Origin: Euphorbia lathyris
Lineage: Eukaryota; Streptophyta; Magnoliopsida; Malpighiales; Euphorbiaceae
DNA length: 64,000 nt
Assembly: GCF_963576675.1 (NCBI RefSeq)
Contig: NC_088910.1
Coordinates: forward strand, 27,282,531 to 27,346,530
Reading direction: 5' to 3'
Shown piece by piece: positions 33,600 to 45,790 of this stretch (positions are counted from its first letter, which is position 1; each line of letters begins with the position of its first letter). A model generated the notes under the pieces. That model made no database searches and was not told the origin of the DNA. It saw nothing but the letters and a program-made list of their open reading frames with translations. Position numbers and translations under genes: made by a program.

Positions 33600-34560
33600 A
33601 CCCACATATTTTTAGAACGTGTTTAAGATTGGAAAATTTACATTGACATTCATTTTTTATAAAATATCTACAACAATGTTATAAAATAATTTGAATTTTA
33701 TCAAATTAAGAAACCATCATTTTTTTTAAAGCAAATCACATAACAATCCTAAAAGGTAGGAATTTTGAAATTTATAACTACATATCTATGTGACATTTTT
33801 CAAATATATTTTAATGTTTTTAATATATTATTAATTAAATTATCCATATTGATTAAACTACAAATATTATGTAAAAGACCCTTTTAATAGTATACCCTAA
33901 TTTAAAAAATTTAAACCCTAATTCATAAATCTTAAATCCTAAAAAATATATCATACATCCCTACTTTATAAACCTTAGTCTTTAAAATATATTAAAAATA
34001 ATAATTTACTTAATTTTACATAATTAAAATTGGACTTTTTACATGAATATCATAATTGATTACAAAATTACAACTAAATTATATTATCAAATTTAATTCT
34101 GAATATGACATTATTTTTTATATATAAGAAATAAAATATACTTTTACACCTAATTTAAAAAATTTAAAGTCAAATTCATAAATCATAAACTCTAGACAAT
34201 ATATCCTAGATCTCTAATTTATAAACTTTAATCTTTAAAAATAATGATTTTATTAGTTTGGTATAATTTAAAATTATGATTTGATATAATTGTAGATAGT
34301 TTTTCAAAAGTGAATTTCTATATAAATTTCTCATTACTACTTAATATAGTTGTAATTTTTTTAAAAATGTTCTTTGTAAATTCTTGGCTTCTATGTAAAA
34401 AGCTCTTTAATTTTTTTTTAACCCTGTTTTCTATATATAACAAATAAAGTATGTTTCTACACCATACTTTAAAAATTATAAACCTCAATTCATAACTCCT
34501 AAATCGCAATATATCATAGACCTTAATTTATAAATTCTAACAATAATGATTTGATTAATT
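33600..34560. repeat. AT-rich dispersed repeat family, three direct copies
   Basis: Blocks near 33880-34130, 34130-34400 and 34430-34560 each run through a TAATTTAAAAAATTTAAA word, a TTCATAAATC..AAA word, an ATATATC.TA.AT.CCTA word and ATTTATAAACTTTA. The same family makes both arms of the foldback at 45190-45790. No coding capacity. Confidence 0.65.
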
Positions 34561-34574
34561 TGATATAATTTGAC

Positions 34575-34900
34575 TTAGGGCCCATTTGTTTTAACTACTG
34601 TTTGCTGTTGATGTTTGCTGTTATGGTTTGCTGTTTGCTGTTTACTATTGTCGTTTGCTGTTGCTATTTGTTGTTTGCTGTTACGGTTTGCTGTTTGCTG
34701 TTTGAAAAAGATGCTTTTTCAAAAAGCAGAGATTCTTTGCTTTTGTAAAAGGCTGCTTCTCAGGTGTGAAAGGCAAACAGAAGATCACTAACCAAACACC
34801 TAATGCTGCTTTTCAGATTTAAAAAGCAAACAGGAAGTCACTAACCAAACACCTAAAACTCTCCATTTTGAAATGAAAATGCAAACAGGAGCATGAAAAG
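34575..34900. repeat. TTTGCTGTT array in a hAT-like fragment
   Basis: From about 34597 to 34705 the word TTTGCTGTT is repeated more than ten times with short interruptions. It is followed by AAAAAGATGCTTTTTCAAAAAGC, a short hairpin, and two copies of GATCACTAACCAAACACCTAA/GTCACTAACCAAACACCTAA. The leading AGGGCCCATTTGTTT resembles plant hAT ends; no partner end was found. Confidence 0.6.
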
Positions 34901-36050
34901 GAGCAACCACCCCTTACCTAGATAGTTTTCTAAAAGTGGTTTGTATAGGTAAATTTCCCATTTTTAAGTGAAACCTATTGGATCTGGCCCAACCTGACCG
35001 TGAAGAGATCTAGGGTGCAGTAATTGCAATCCATACTTTACACCCTTCGTGGCAAGGCTTCCATAGGGCTTATCTAGAAAGGAAACAAAAAAAAAAAAAA
35101 TTCAAGCTCATCCATTTAATTTTATGTTTTTTTTTTCATTTTTAATTACAAAGTAATTTCTCTTTCAAAATAAATTACTCAGTTTTTTTTTTTTTAAGGA
35201 AAGCTTAAAAAAAAATTACAATGCTTAAAAAAGAAAAACAAGCATCCTTATCATTTATTGTGACTGATTAAATTGTGGAATGCCATGATGTGTAAATAGG
35301 AAATTGAAATAGCTATGAGGTCCGCATCCAGTTCATATTGAGGGTTAATGTGGTGAATACTTGAATTACTCAGACATAAAGTCCATTTTAAGAAGTACTA
35401 GCTAGCTTTTTCTTGTGTTTTCCATAAACAATTACTCGCATTACCTTAAAGATCAATTATGTATATTGCATCCATTTATAAGGTCTTTGCTTCCTGAATA
35501 CTAACAGTTAACAAGTATACCCTACTTACCTTTTTATATGTCTTCTCTCATATTCTCATTTAGTTTAGCAATAGTCCTCATTTCACCTTGAAATTGTAGC
35601 ATTATTACTGTTTTAGTTAGATGATCACAAAACCAAACTGAATTGAACAGAATTGTTTTATTGATATTTTTGAGTTTGATTGGTATTCTTCACATTATCA
35701 TAATCATCTTTCAACTAGCTATGCACTTGTCGTTTTTATGAAAATGCAAATTTACTCCAATGGTAAAATTTTATTTCGAGCCAAAAATCAAATAAATGTT
35801 TAATTTAACCCTTCTTTTTTCCCCTGAAAGAAGAATAATAAGGTCCAACACAAGCCCGACCTTTAAACAAGAATACGGCGGTGTGGCAGAGCCACATCTT
35901 CAAGTCCAAATCCAATGGACCACTAGTCATTATAAGGAATCAAACAAACCCAGGCCATTAGATTGCATGCGGGACCTTGATACTTCTCCAGATCAACGGA
36001 CCCCATTCGTCCTTATCATATCATCCAATCCGTCTATTTTATTTTTTCCC
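34901..36050. other. Intergenic and TCP upstream region
   Basis: No gene seen. The last few hundred bases are the upstream region of the TCP gene. Confidence 0.5.
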
Positions 36051-36055
36051 AACTC

Positions 36056-36065
36056 TATAAATAAA
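36056..36065 (+). promoter_or_regulatory. TATA box of the TCP gene
   Basis: TATAAATAAA lies about 260 bases before the ATG at 36317, followed by a pyrimidine-rich leader (TCTTCCTCTT region near 36200). The long leader is usual for TCP genes. Confidence 0.5.
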
Positions 36066-36316
36066 TCCTGCTTTTGAGGGTCCCCCTTCTTGGTAGGGCT
36101 CGCCAACATAAGTGGGGCTACTTTTCATTCTAGGGTTTCTTCTCTCTTCCTTTTTCCTCCATTTTCCTTTTTCAAATTCTTTTCTTTGTTCATCATCATC
36201 ATCATCTTCCTCTTAATATTTCATGACAAATTTGAAGACCCCAGTCAACTCTGCAACTTTCTCTGCAATTTTTCAGTACCAATAGTTTCTCAATTTGTTC
36301 GCGTTTTACTTTCAAT

Positions 36317-37330
36317 ATGGACTCGAATCAACATCATACCATAGAAGAAATCGATCGAGAACAAAGTATTACTCCCAATTTCTCTTCTCCCCAAACATCA
36401 ATGGTGGACCCGCCGGCACACGGCCCCGAACCCACCATATTGCTCAAAGAAGAAGAGTTAACAGAAACAGAAGGACAAGAGTTCGAAAACGACAACGACA
36501 ACAACTCTCTTCCGATAAGTCTCTTAACGGTTCCGGATTCATCTACCAAAAACCGCGAGATTGTTCCTTCCAAAAGATCCTCAAAGGACCGCCACACTAA
36601 AGTGGAAGGCCGTGGCCGTAGGATCCGTATGCCAGCAGCATGTGCGGCGAGGATTTTCCAATTAACCCGTGAGCTACGCCACAAATCGGACGGCGAAACA
36701 ATCCGGTGGTTACTGGAGCACGCAGAGCCAGCCATTATTGAAGCAACTGGTACAGGCACAGTTCCTGCAATCGCCGTTTCTATTAACGGAACCCTAAAAA
36801 TTCCAACAACTTCCCCTGCCCGACCCGACGGCGAGGATCCCTTGCCGAGGAAGCGGCGTAAAAGGCCATCAAATAGCGAATTTGTCGATGTTAACGAGCA
36901 CCAAAGTTGTGCACCTTCCGGTTTTGCCCCTCTAACAACGCCTACGCCGAACTTCGGAGGAAGTGCGCAAGGTTTGGTTCCTTTATGGCCTATGGGAATG
37001 GGGACTTTTATGTTGCCACAATCAGGGAACGGTGGTGGGTCCAATCAGCCACAGTTGTGGGCAATTCCTGCTGGTGCGACACCGTTTTTCAACATGGGTC
37101 CGAGACCTATTTCTAATTTTGTGTCAGCTATGCCTCCAAATGGAGGAGGAGGAGATGGTGGGTCATCTTCTCCGATGGGGTCAATGAGTTCATCAAGTTC
37201 AGGTACTACTACAAGTGGTAATACTGTGTCAAATGCTAATACTACTCAGATGCTTAGGGATTTTTCTTTGGAGATTTATGATAAAAAGGAACTTCAGTTC
37301 TTGACTCGTCATTGTTCTGAGTCTTCTTGA
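36317..37330 (+). CDS. Class I TCP transcription factor (TCP9/TCP19-like)
   Basis: Intronless, 337 residues; a nuclear DNA-binding regulator of growth that recognises GGNCCCAC-type sites. The TCP domain starts near Lys86 ([20 protein letters not shown]); the basic part lacks the four extra residues of class II, which makes it class I. Helix 1 is [15 protein letters not shown], the loop HKSDGET, helix 2 [12 protein letters not shown]. After it comes [20 protein letters not shown], conserved in class I. A second basic run PRKRRKRP (about 176-183) may serve nuclear import. The C-terminus is Gly/Ser-rich and ends near [16 protein letters not shown], a motif of the TCP9/TCP19 group. Two residues in the domain are unusual: Arg121 where Gly is normal (ELGHKSDG) and His135 where Gln is normal (LLEQAEPA). 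No R domain. ATG at 36317 is preferred: it gives the MDSN start common in the group. Confidence 0.93.
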   Translation: MDSNQHHTIEEIDREQSITPNFSSPQTSMVDPPAHGPEPTILLKEEELTETEGQEFENDNDNNSLPISLLTVPDSSTKNREIVPSKRSSKDRHTKVEGRGRRIRMPAACAARIFQLTRELRHKSDGETIRWLLEHAEPAIIEATGTGTVPAIAVSINGTLKIPTTSPARPDGEDPLPRKRRKRPSNSEFVDVNEHQSCAPSGFAPLTTPTPNFGGSAQGLVPLWPMGMGTFMLPQSGNGGGSNQPQLWAIPAGATPFFNMGPRPISNFVSAMPPNGGGGDGGSSSPMGSMSSSSSGTTTSGNTVSNANTTQMLRDFSLEIYDKKELQFLTRHCSESS

Positions 37331-38450
37331 AAGGTCTTCTTTTTTTCATCCTTGAATTATACCACAGTGTTAGTGATAGCAAAAGGTAGAATATTTTGGC
37401 TTTCAGGTCCTGTAATGGCTAAAAGCAATAGAATAGCAGCCTGCCTCTGTATTTTCTGGTGTTCTTAATTTTATCTTTTTCATTTTTAACTTTTCCAACT
37501 TGATTGGATATTTTGGCTGGGAAAGGAGTACCCACGTGCAAAGTGGGTTCATATAATAATATTGGCTTAAAGCTCAATTAGTAGGTCCATCAATTATATC
37601 TTAAAAAGTTAATTAGATTACTAACACTAATTTAAGTTCCTTATAAACTCAAAGATTATATCTTTTAACTTTTTAAAGTCATTAATTTAAGTTCCTTAAA
37701 ACTGAAAATACCATAATAATTAAAACCGAGCTTATAATCCAAACTGATAATAATATTTGAAACAAAAATATATATAAAAAAAAATCAGATTTAATTGTTA
37801 ATTTTAGAAGGATATGACTTTTAAATTAGAGGTTGAAAATGTAATTGTTCTTTTTTATAAAAGGTTAAACACCTAATTAACTATAACTTAGGATCTAATT
37901 AACTTTTAATTCATAAAATATTCATTGATAGGGGTTAGCGGTCTGCGTTGAAGCTTGTGGGTGAAGAAGAAAAGTAGTGGTGCAGGGTATAAGGGAAGGA
38001 GCAACAATTGATATCACGTGACAAAGGGCACGTGTATCTAGGCAAAAGTGGGCCCATAGCACTTCTTTTTTGAAGAAAAAGGTGGTCCCTTCCTGACCCA
38101 CGCTTTTAGGTCTTATGAGGCTACACTACCTGACACGCGTTGTTGCTTAGCTGTTTCGTGGGGACTTAAACATGCTTTGATTGCCACGTTGACTATCTTT
38201 GGTTCTTTCCTTGACCCTTCCCAAGGAGAAAGGGTGTATCATTTTAAAACTTTCCTCTTCACTCACCAACATATTACCGCAAAAGGACCATATCCTTATT
38301 TTTTATTCCATCGGTTTCTCTTTAATGATAAATTGGCTCATCGTTAGCTACTTTCTTTCTTATCCTCTAACAAAAAGATCCTTTATAAAATGGTGAAATA
38401 GGATTGTTACTTATATTATTCGGCAAAGGTGTAGCAAAAAGTTTTAAAGT
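37331..38450. other. 3' flank of TCP gene and intergenic sequence
   Basis: No gene seen. Two ACGT-core words, TCACGTGA (about 38016) and GCACGTGT (about 38029), lie near each other, but there is no gene close downstream for which they would clearly act. Confidence 0.5.
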
Positions 38451-38850
38451 AAATTACACTCATGACTTCTAAATTTTGTTATTGTTTTTATTATGACACG
38501 TGAACTTTAAAATTGAACACTATCACCCCTGGTCTTTGCAATCTAGTATAATGACCTTTTTCCATTGATCTCAAGTAAAAATGACCGATAATCTCAAAAG
38601 AAAAAAAAAATTAAGAATTAAAATTGTTAACAATCATATTTTAAGACCGTTTTCAATTTTTCAGTGACCATTTTTGAAACGCTTTCTAAACAGCTTACTT
38701 CTCTCTTAACCAAAAACACTCAAATGGCCTCATTTCTATTGCTTAATGTAAAATGCAAAGTTCAACAGTCACAATATCAATATCAATTTCAAAGTTCAGG
38801 AAACTGTAATGAAAATAAGAACAAAGTTTAGAAGCAATGAGTATAATTTA
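38451..38850. mobile_element. MITE with inverted ends
   Basis: Left end TAAATTACACTCATGACTTC and right end GCAATGAGTATAATTTA are inverted relatives, and the next ~60 bases at each side also pair (TTTTGTTATTGTTTTTATTA with TAATGAAAATAAGAACAAAG). A short extra copy of the right end follows at 38868-38883. No coding capacity; no clear target duplication. Confidence 0.65.
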
Positions 38851-39216
38851 TCCTAAACCAGGGCATCGAGTATAATTTATCCTAAATCATTTTATCTTTA
38901 GATAAATTCTTGTCTCAATACATGTCTCACCACTGGTCCAAAAAACTGATTTGACATTTATACAAGTTTGTTAGCTCCTTAAATTTACTTAAAATAATCT
39001 ATTAATTTATTTAAAATGACCTATATTTATTTAAAATAACATATTAGCCTTATAGTGATCTATTGATACTTGAACTTGCTTAAACTTAAACTGATATTAA
39101 TTCCAATTTATCTAAATCATCTATTGTCATACCGCATGGACTGAGGGAATTAATCATATAAACTCAAACAAGTTCAGAAAAACCAATTAGTTTTTTTAAC
39201 CAAGTTCAAGTCATGA

Positions 39217-39344
39217 GGGTGAAGCTTGTCGCAACAGTAAACGTTGTTGTCGTGTGACCGAGAGGTCACGTTGAGTCTTAGGAGCGGCCTCTTACCAAAA
39301 AATTGGCAGGAGAAGACTTGTCCCCACTACACCCTTGTGGTGGG
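39217..39344 (+). mobile_element. Au-type SINE
   Basis: A 128-bp insertion, GGGTGAAGCTTGTCGCAACA to CTTGTGGTGGG, bounded by a perfect 18-bp duplication ACCAAGTTCAAGTCATGA (39199-39216 and 39345-39362). Body features follow Au SINEs: CAACAGTAAACGTTGTTG, GTGACCGAGAGGTCACG, GCGGCCTCTTACC and CACCCTTGTGGTG. The B-box region (expected GGTTCGAGTC) is reduced to GTTGAGTC, so this copy would be a poor polymerase III template. Confidence 0.88.
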
Positions 39345-40489
39345 ACCAAGTTCAAGTCATGATGTATTTTCTTCGACCAAATGATAGCATAATACTAAAC
39401 TATAAAAATGGAAATACTGTATTGAATAAGAAAAATATACTATTATAGAAGTTTAAATGGTACCGTAAAAGGAAGAAATCAATAAGATAAGCTTATACAT
39501 AATAGTAGCAGGTGAAAAAGAATGAAAAACTCTCCAACAGCTTCATTCAATATGGTGATCACAAATCACAATCATAAAAATGGATCCCAAAAAACCATCT
39601 AAGGAATTTAGACTAGTTGTTTTCGAGATCGTCCCAGTCCAAAGCCTAAAACTCATAAATCTTCTTTGCTAATTTTAGTTGATATGGGTTATTTATTCAT
39701 TTGAAATATTGATGATCGTGCAATGCCATTTCCTTGTCAACCAAATCATAAAGGTCACTTGCATTTGGGGATTTCATCTTTTTCTTTTGTAGTACATGAT
39801 TTTGTGTACTCCACCTCTTTACCTACTGTTTGCATTAACAAACCTGATAGCTATAAGCCAGCAGTCGAAAATCATTGATTTATTAATATTTTACTTCTAT
39901 TTTAAGGCCAGTTATTTATGAAAAAAAGTCAAGCCTAAGGACCAAAATAGAATTGAATACTAAGTTGAAGGATCATGAGTGAAATTATCCCACACTTGTA
40001 ATATAAAGGATCATAAATATAACACATGATTTTTCTTTTTTAATATAACAAAAACAATGAGGAATTCTCATTTGGTGAAATAGTATTATAGAAATACACC
40101 CATATGGTAGTTGCCAACAAATTATGAAAGAAACGCACAAGTTCCTTAGTACTATAATCCCTGGTACTACAATCCTACTAGGATTGTAGGACAATTGCAA
40201 TTTACAGAGACAACCCGACTAACTTGACATAATACAAACTATTATCATTTTTCGTATTTATATCATATAGAATATATAGATAACATAATATGATAACCCG
40301 AAATGCCAGTCTCATCTAAACACGGAAATAGCTATGTCAAGTAGTACAGGATGTAGAATGCAGCATAGGTGGATATACTTGACCTCAAAGTACACATGAT
40401 ACCAAATGCAGCTTCTTGTTTCTATTGAGTAACTTGAAAGCACATAAAAACCTTAATTTGTTTAATGTGTTTATTCTTGTGGGTTACCC

Positions 40490-40497
40490 TATATAAT
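40490..40497 (+). promoter_or_regulatory. TATA box of the peroxidase gene
   Basis: TATATAAT lies about 80 bases before the ATG at 40577. Confidence 0.5.
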
Positions 40498-40576
40498 GTA
40501 CTGTTCTTCCTAAAAAAATATTGTATCATAGTTTCTTTAGTTTAATTTGTATAATTATTCTTCATCCCAAGAACAA

Positions 40577-41869
<1,293 letters not shown>

Positions 41870-42521
41870 TAATGAACCACGTCGAATTGAGGCCAACACT
41901 TTTCTTTTCTTGGAAATTTCTTTTCTGATTAAAAATTACATGAGGCTGATCATGATATGATTTTTCTCCATATCTCAATCAATAAATTTACCTACTGTTT
42001 CCTTATCTTGATAGTTATTATCCTTCTCACATCTCTCCTTTATTGCCAAATATTCTTTTATTTATAAAATTAGGAATGTTTCATTAAGTTGTTAATCTCA
42101 AAGGGGTAAAACAAGTCTTGACTAGATTCAAAAGCTGTGACTGCAATCGGCTCAACCAAAATCACAGTTAATTTTGAAAAGCAATGCAACTCCTTTCTAC
42201 TTTGTTTACAATTAAGAAAACTTTTCCCTGATAATAATTCTTTCCAATAATCAAATATTGTCTGCATAAAGCACTCATAAGTGATACAATAATGGCAACA
42301 TAACACAGAATGATACACCTCATGCCCCCAAAAATTAAAGCTGCATTCTACAAATGCATGAAGTTGTCAACCTTGCATCTAAAATGCACAATCAAGGTTG
42401 ACAAAGCCAGGAAAGGTTATGCATTGCAGAACACGAAATGCATAAAGGCAAAGAAATAGATGCCAGGTAATGAAGTTTTAAACTTACAGAATTAGCTTCA
42501 TTTGAATGTGACAACTGCTCT

Positions 42522-44283
42522 TCAAGCAAAAACTACATCTGACCGGACCACATATTTTACACCTTTGGTAACGTTCCGGGCTTCATGCAACATGCATTTG
42601 TTGCCATGAATGTGTAGGAGTGCCATCCCTTCTGTTGGAGCCACCTAAAGAGTTCAAATTGCAAAACAGCCAAATTTCACTAAATGATACCTTAACTTCA
42701 TCCATAACAAGAAAATGGTTGGGGGAAAAAATTAGATAGGAGTTCACCTCAGCCACAACACCATTCCGTGAACCGTAGAAGACAGTCTCCCCTCCAGCAA
42801 GGCACTCTGACGAAGAATCATTCAAGCTTTTTGGACCATTTTTAGATTTGGCCTTACCATCACCACTTAGATATATTAGCAGAGTATAATAGGTGTGTTT
42901 CCCATCCTCAAGATCAACACTTTCATCAATATGTCGTCCAAATTGCTGGCCCACCTTGTACCTGAAAAGTAGAAAACTTATTGCACTCCGAATACCATTC
43001 GATTGCAAAGTATATGCAGGGTAAAGTATAGATCATAGAGAAATCCCTGTGGATTGAAGTCAACCTAACTAAGTCCTTAAATGGATTCAAGAAAAAGAGA
43101 GAGAAAGAAAGAAAGATATATTCATCAGCAAAGAAAGTTTTGTTTTTTTGCAATTTCCTTTAAGACTTGGAGTTTTTTCTTCCATGTAGTAGTTTTGTGT
43201 ATCACAGGTTAACTAGCCATGCACTATCACTTTATCACATGTCAGGAACAATTTACAAGAGTACCTTACAAAAAAGAATTATAATGGAAAACGAAAATGT
43301 AAGGCAAGAGAATGTAATGAACCTATAGAATCTGATATTTGGATTCAAGCCAACAGCAACCTTGCCCCGAATTTTAATATCAGAAAACAAATTATTCAGT
43401 CCAGACTCCCATAGAGTAGTTGCAAGAACAGGATCATTTGCAGCTATTCTATCATTATCTCTGTAAGCTTCACCTTTTGTTGGACCAAGGCTCCCTTGAT
43501 GAACGAATCCAATAGATTCTGCAGCTTTGATGAATGCCTTTGATTCGGCAGATGTCAAGAACCTGTCAATCTGATTATCTCCAACAATGCAAAATTATTA
43601 GAATAAGAATGATTTCATAAGAACAACAGTGAATGCATATCTACAAGATTCAAATAAGTAACTATCCCATCCAAATTGGGAAGAAAGGAGCGTGTTAATT
43701 CTATGAACAAAAATGTATATGGACACTTAAAACCAAACCAACAAATTAATATCGAATCAAATCTCAAAACAACAAACGGCAATATTAGGTCCAAACCTGG
43801 ACTGTTAACAAAGAAATTATATTCGATAAAATTAATTAAACAGCTCCCAATTCCAAAAGGTTAAGATACAGAATCAGGTTTGAGCTCTTCAAGACAGCTG
43901 AAGCCGAAAAGTGGACTCTAATTTCTTATAAATTCATAACTCCAGAAAACTAATTCATTTCAGGACTCAATATCGTAGTAAATTAAATAATTTGTGTGAA
44001 TTTTATCAATCGAAAATTCAAAGCGAAAAATGATCAACAATCAGCCAAATTTTGTATGTATAAATGTGGCTCAGGATGTAAACGTTGATGGGAGAAAGTG
44101 AAGGACACTTACAGTAAAAAGATCGTTATCTTTGAGATGATTAATCTGGAGATTGTTCTTGGGTTTGATGAGAGGCCACTTGGACTTTGAAGATGGATTA
44201 TTGCCTCTATTGGCATCTTTTCTCTCTCCCATCTTTCTCTTTTTTATGTTTATACCTGTGTTTCCTACCTCTGCCATAAACAT
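42522..44283 (-). CDS. 2OG-Fe(II) oxygenase (prolyl 4-hydroxylase-like)
   Basis: Four exons on the minus strand, 44283-44113, 43570-43323, 42961-42748 and 42644-42522, join in frame to 251 residues. The enzyme class uses Fe(II), 2-oxoglutarate and O2 to hydroxylate substrates; the substrate is unknown. Iron ligands are His150 and Asp152 in FGRHIDES and His231 in CMLHEARNV; Lys241 in TKGVKYVVRSD is the expected 2-oxoglutarate contact. The N-terminus is short, basic and poorly conserved (INIKKRKMGERKD), with no signal peptide or membrane helix, unlike the secretory collagen-type hydroxylases. All introns are GT-AG; the second donor (GTTCAT) is weak. ATG at 44283 or 44277 could start the protein. 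The gene is complete and convergent with the peroxidase; the stop is about 650 bp from the peroxidase stop. Confidence 0.9.
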
Positions 44284-44479
44284 CCCTCCCCCCTCGCTTT
44301 GATGTTTTCCTTTATGCAACTGCAAGTCTCTCACTATTTGATTAAATAAGGCCCAATAAATACGTGGGCCAAGTTTAAGCCCAGTATCATTTCACTCTAG
44401 GGCTTTTTTACAGCGATCCACATTTTTTCATGATTTGTTTAGATCCTCATCCTCTACCCCAATTGAATATATAATGGGG

Positions 44480-45790
44480 GGACTCGGGACTATAAGAAAA
44501 AAGAATATTTTTATGAAAATCATAGATATAAAATTAATTTTAAATAAAGCATGATTTTATATAAAATTACAACTAAATATATTATTAAATGGGTTAAGAT
44601 GTAAAAATACCGCTAATGTTTTGGGTCAGGAGCAATTTTACCCCTAAAGTCTAAAATGGTGCAATTTTACCCCTAACGTTGGAAGCCAATAGCAATTTTA
44701 CCCCTAACGTTAATAAATTGGGCCAATTTGAGAAATAATTCATCAAACTGTCTTCTCGGTCATGAATCTTGTTATCTACACTTCATACGTGTGTCATTTT
44801 ATCAGTAACAAATCACAAACATTCGTTGGGATGTGAAAAAAATAAAAAAATATACTATCTTTTTGTATGGATTAGACAAAAAAAAAGCAAAAAATCCACC
44901 GAATTTATAAATATTAATCTCAAATTCTATTATTAAATTATAAAAAAACATGAAATTCTTTTTTTACAACGAATTATTATGCAATTGGTGCAGAATAATG
45001 AATAAAAATATCTGCGTTTTATAACAGTGTCTGAAATTGATCCAATTTATCAACGTTAGGGGTAAAATTGCTCTTGGCTTCCAACGTTAGGGGTAAAATT
45101 GCACCATTTTAGACGTTAAGGATAAAATTGCTCTTGGTCCAAAACGTTAGGGATATTTTTGTACCCTAACCCTTATTAAATTTAATAATTAGATTTATAA
45201 AATTATAGCTAAATTATATTATTAAATTTAATTTAAATATGTTACATTTTTTTCTATATATCATATACTATAATTTAAAAAGTCTAGACTTCAATTTATA
45301 AATTCTAGACCTTAAACAATATATCTTATATCCATAATTTATAAACTTTAGTCTATAAAATATATTAAAAATAATAATTTGTTTAGTGTAAAATAATTAA
45401 AATTATAAATTGACATAGTTATAGATAATATTTAAAAACTAAATTTCTATATAAATTTCCTTATAAAAAAGGGAAATTTACACATTTTAAAATTTTTTAT
45501 CTATAATTATATTAAATAATAATTTTAATTATTTCCTTTCAAAAAAATTCAATCACGTCAAACTATGTAAATTATTATTTTTAATATATTTTAAAGACTA
45601 GAATTTATAAAGTAGAGATCTATGATTTATATTTTCGAATTTAGAATTTATGAATTTTGGTTTAAATTTTTTAAATTAGAGAATAAAATTATATTTTATT
45701 TATAATATATAAAAAATAGTGACATACTAAGAATTAGATTTAGTAATATAATTTAATAAAATTGCTAAATATGATTTTCAAGTAAAAAGT
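44480..45790. repeat. AT-rich foldback, interrupted by a Mutator MITE
   Basis: Left arm about 45190-45460 (plus 44500-44590 before the MITE) and right arm about 45475-45790 are inverted copies: ATATATTAAAAATAATAATT and its reverse complement, TATAAATTCTAGA-type and TCTA.AATTTATA-type words pair in order. The centre near 45470 is CTTATAAAAAAGGG. The arms belong to the same family as 33880-34560. Confidence 0.65.
44591..45172. mobile_element. Mutator-type MITE with long inverted repeats
   Basis: Ends GGGTTAAGATGTAAAAATAC and GTACCCTAACCC are inverted; arms of about 130 bp carry repeated GTAAAATTGC/GCAATTTTAC and CCCCTAACGTT words. A perfect 9-bp duplication TTATTAAAT (44582-44590 and 45173-45181) assigns it to Mutator-like elements. 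582 bp, no coding capacity. Confidence 0.88.

Noticed and set aside
36334..37044. 236-codon frame antisense to the TCP gene
   Set aside because: The plus-strand TCP domain is unambiguous; the antisense frame has no domain and follows from codon bias.
38016..38036. G-box pair as a gene promoter
   Set aside because: ACGT words are present, but no gene starts close by in either direction.
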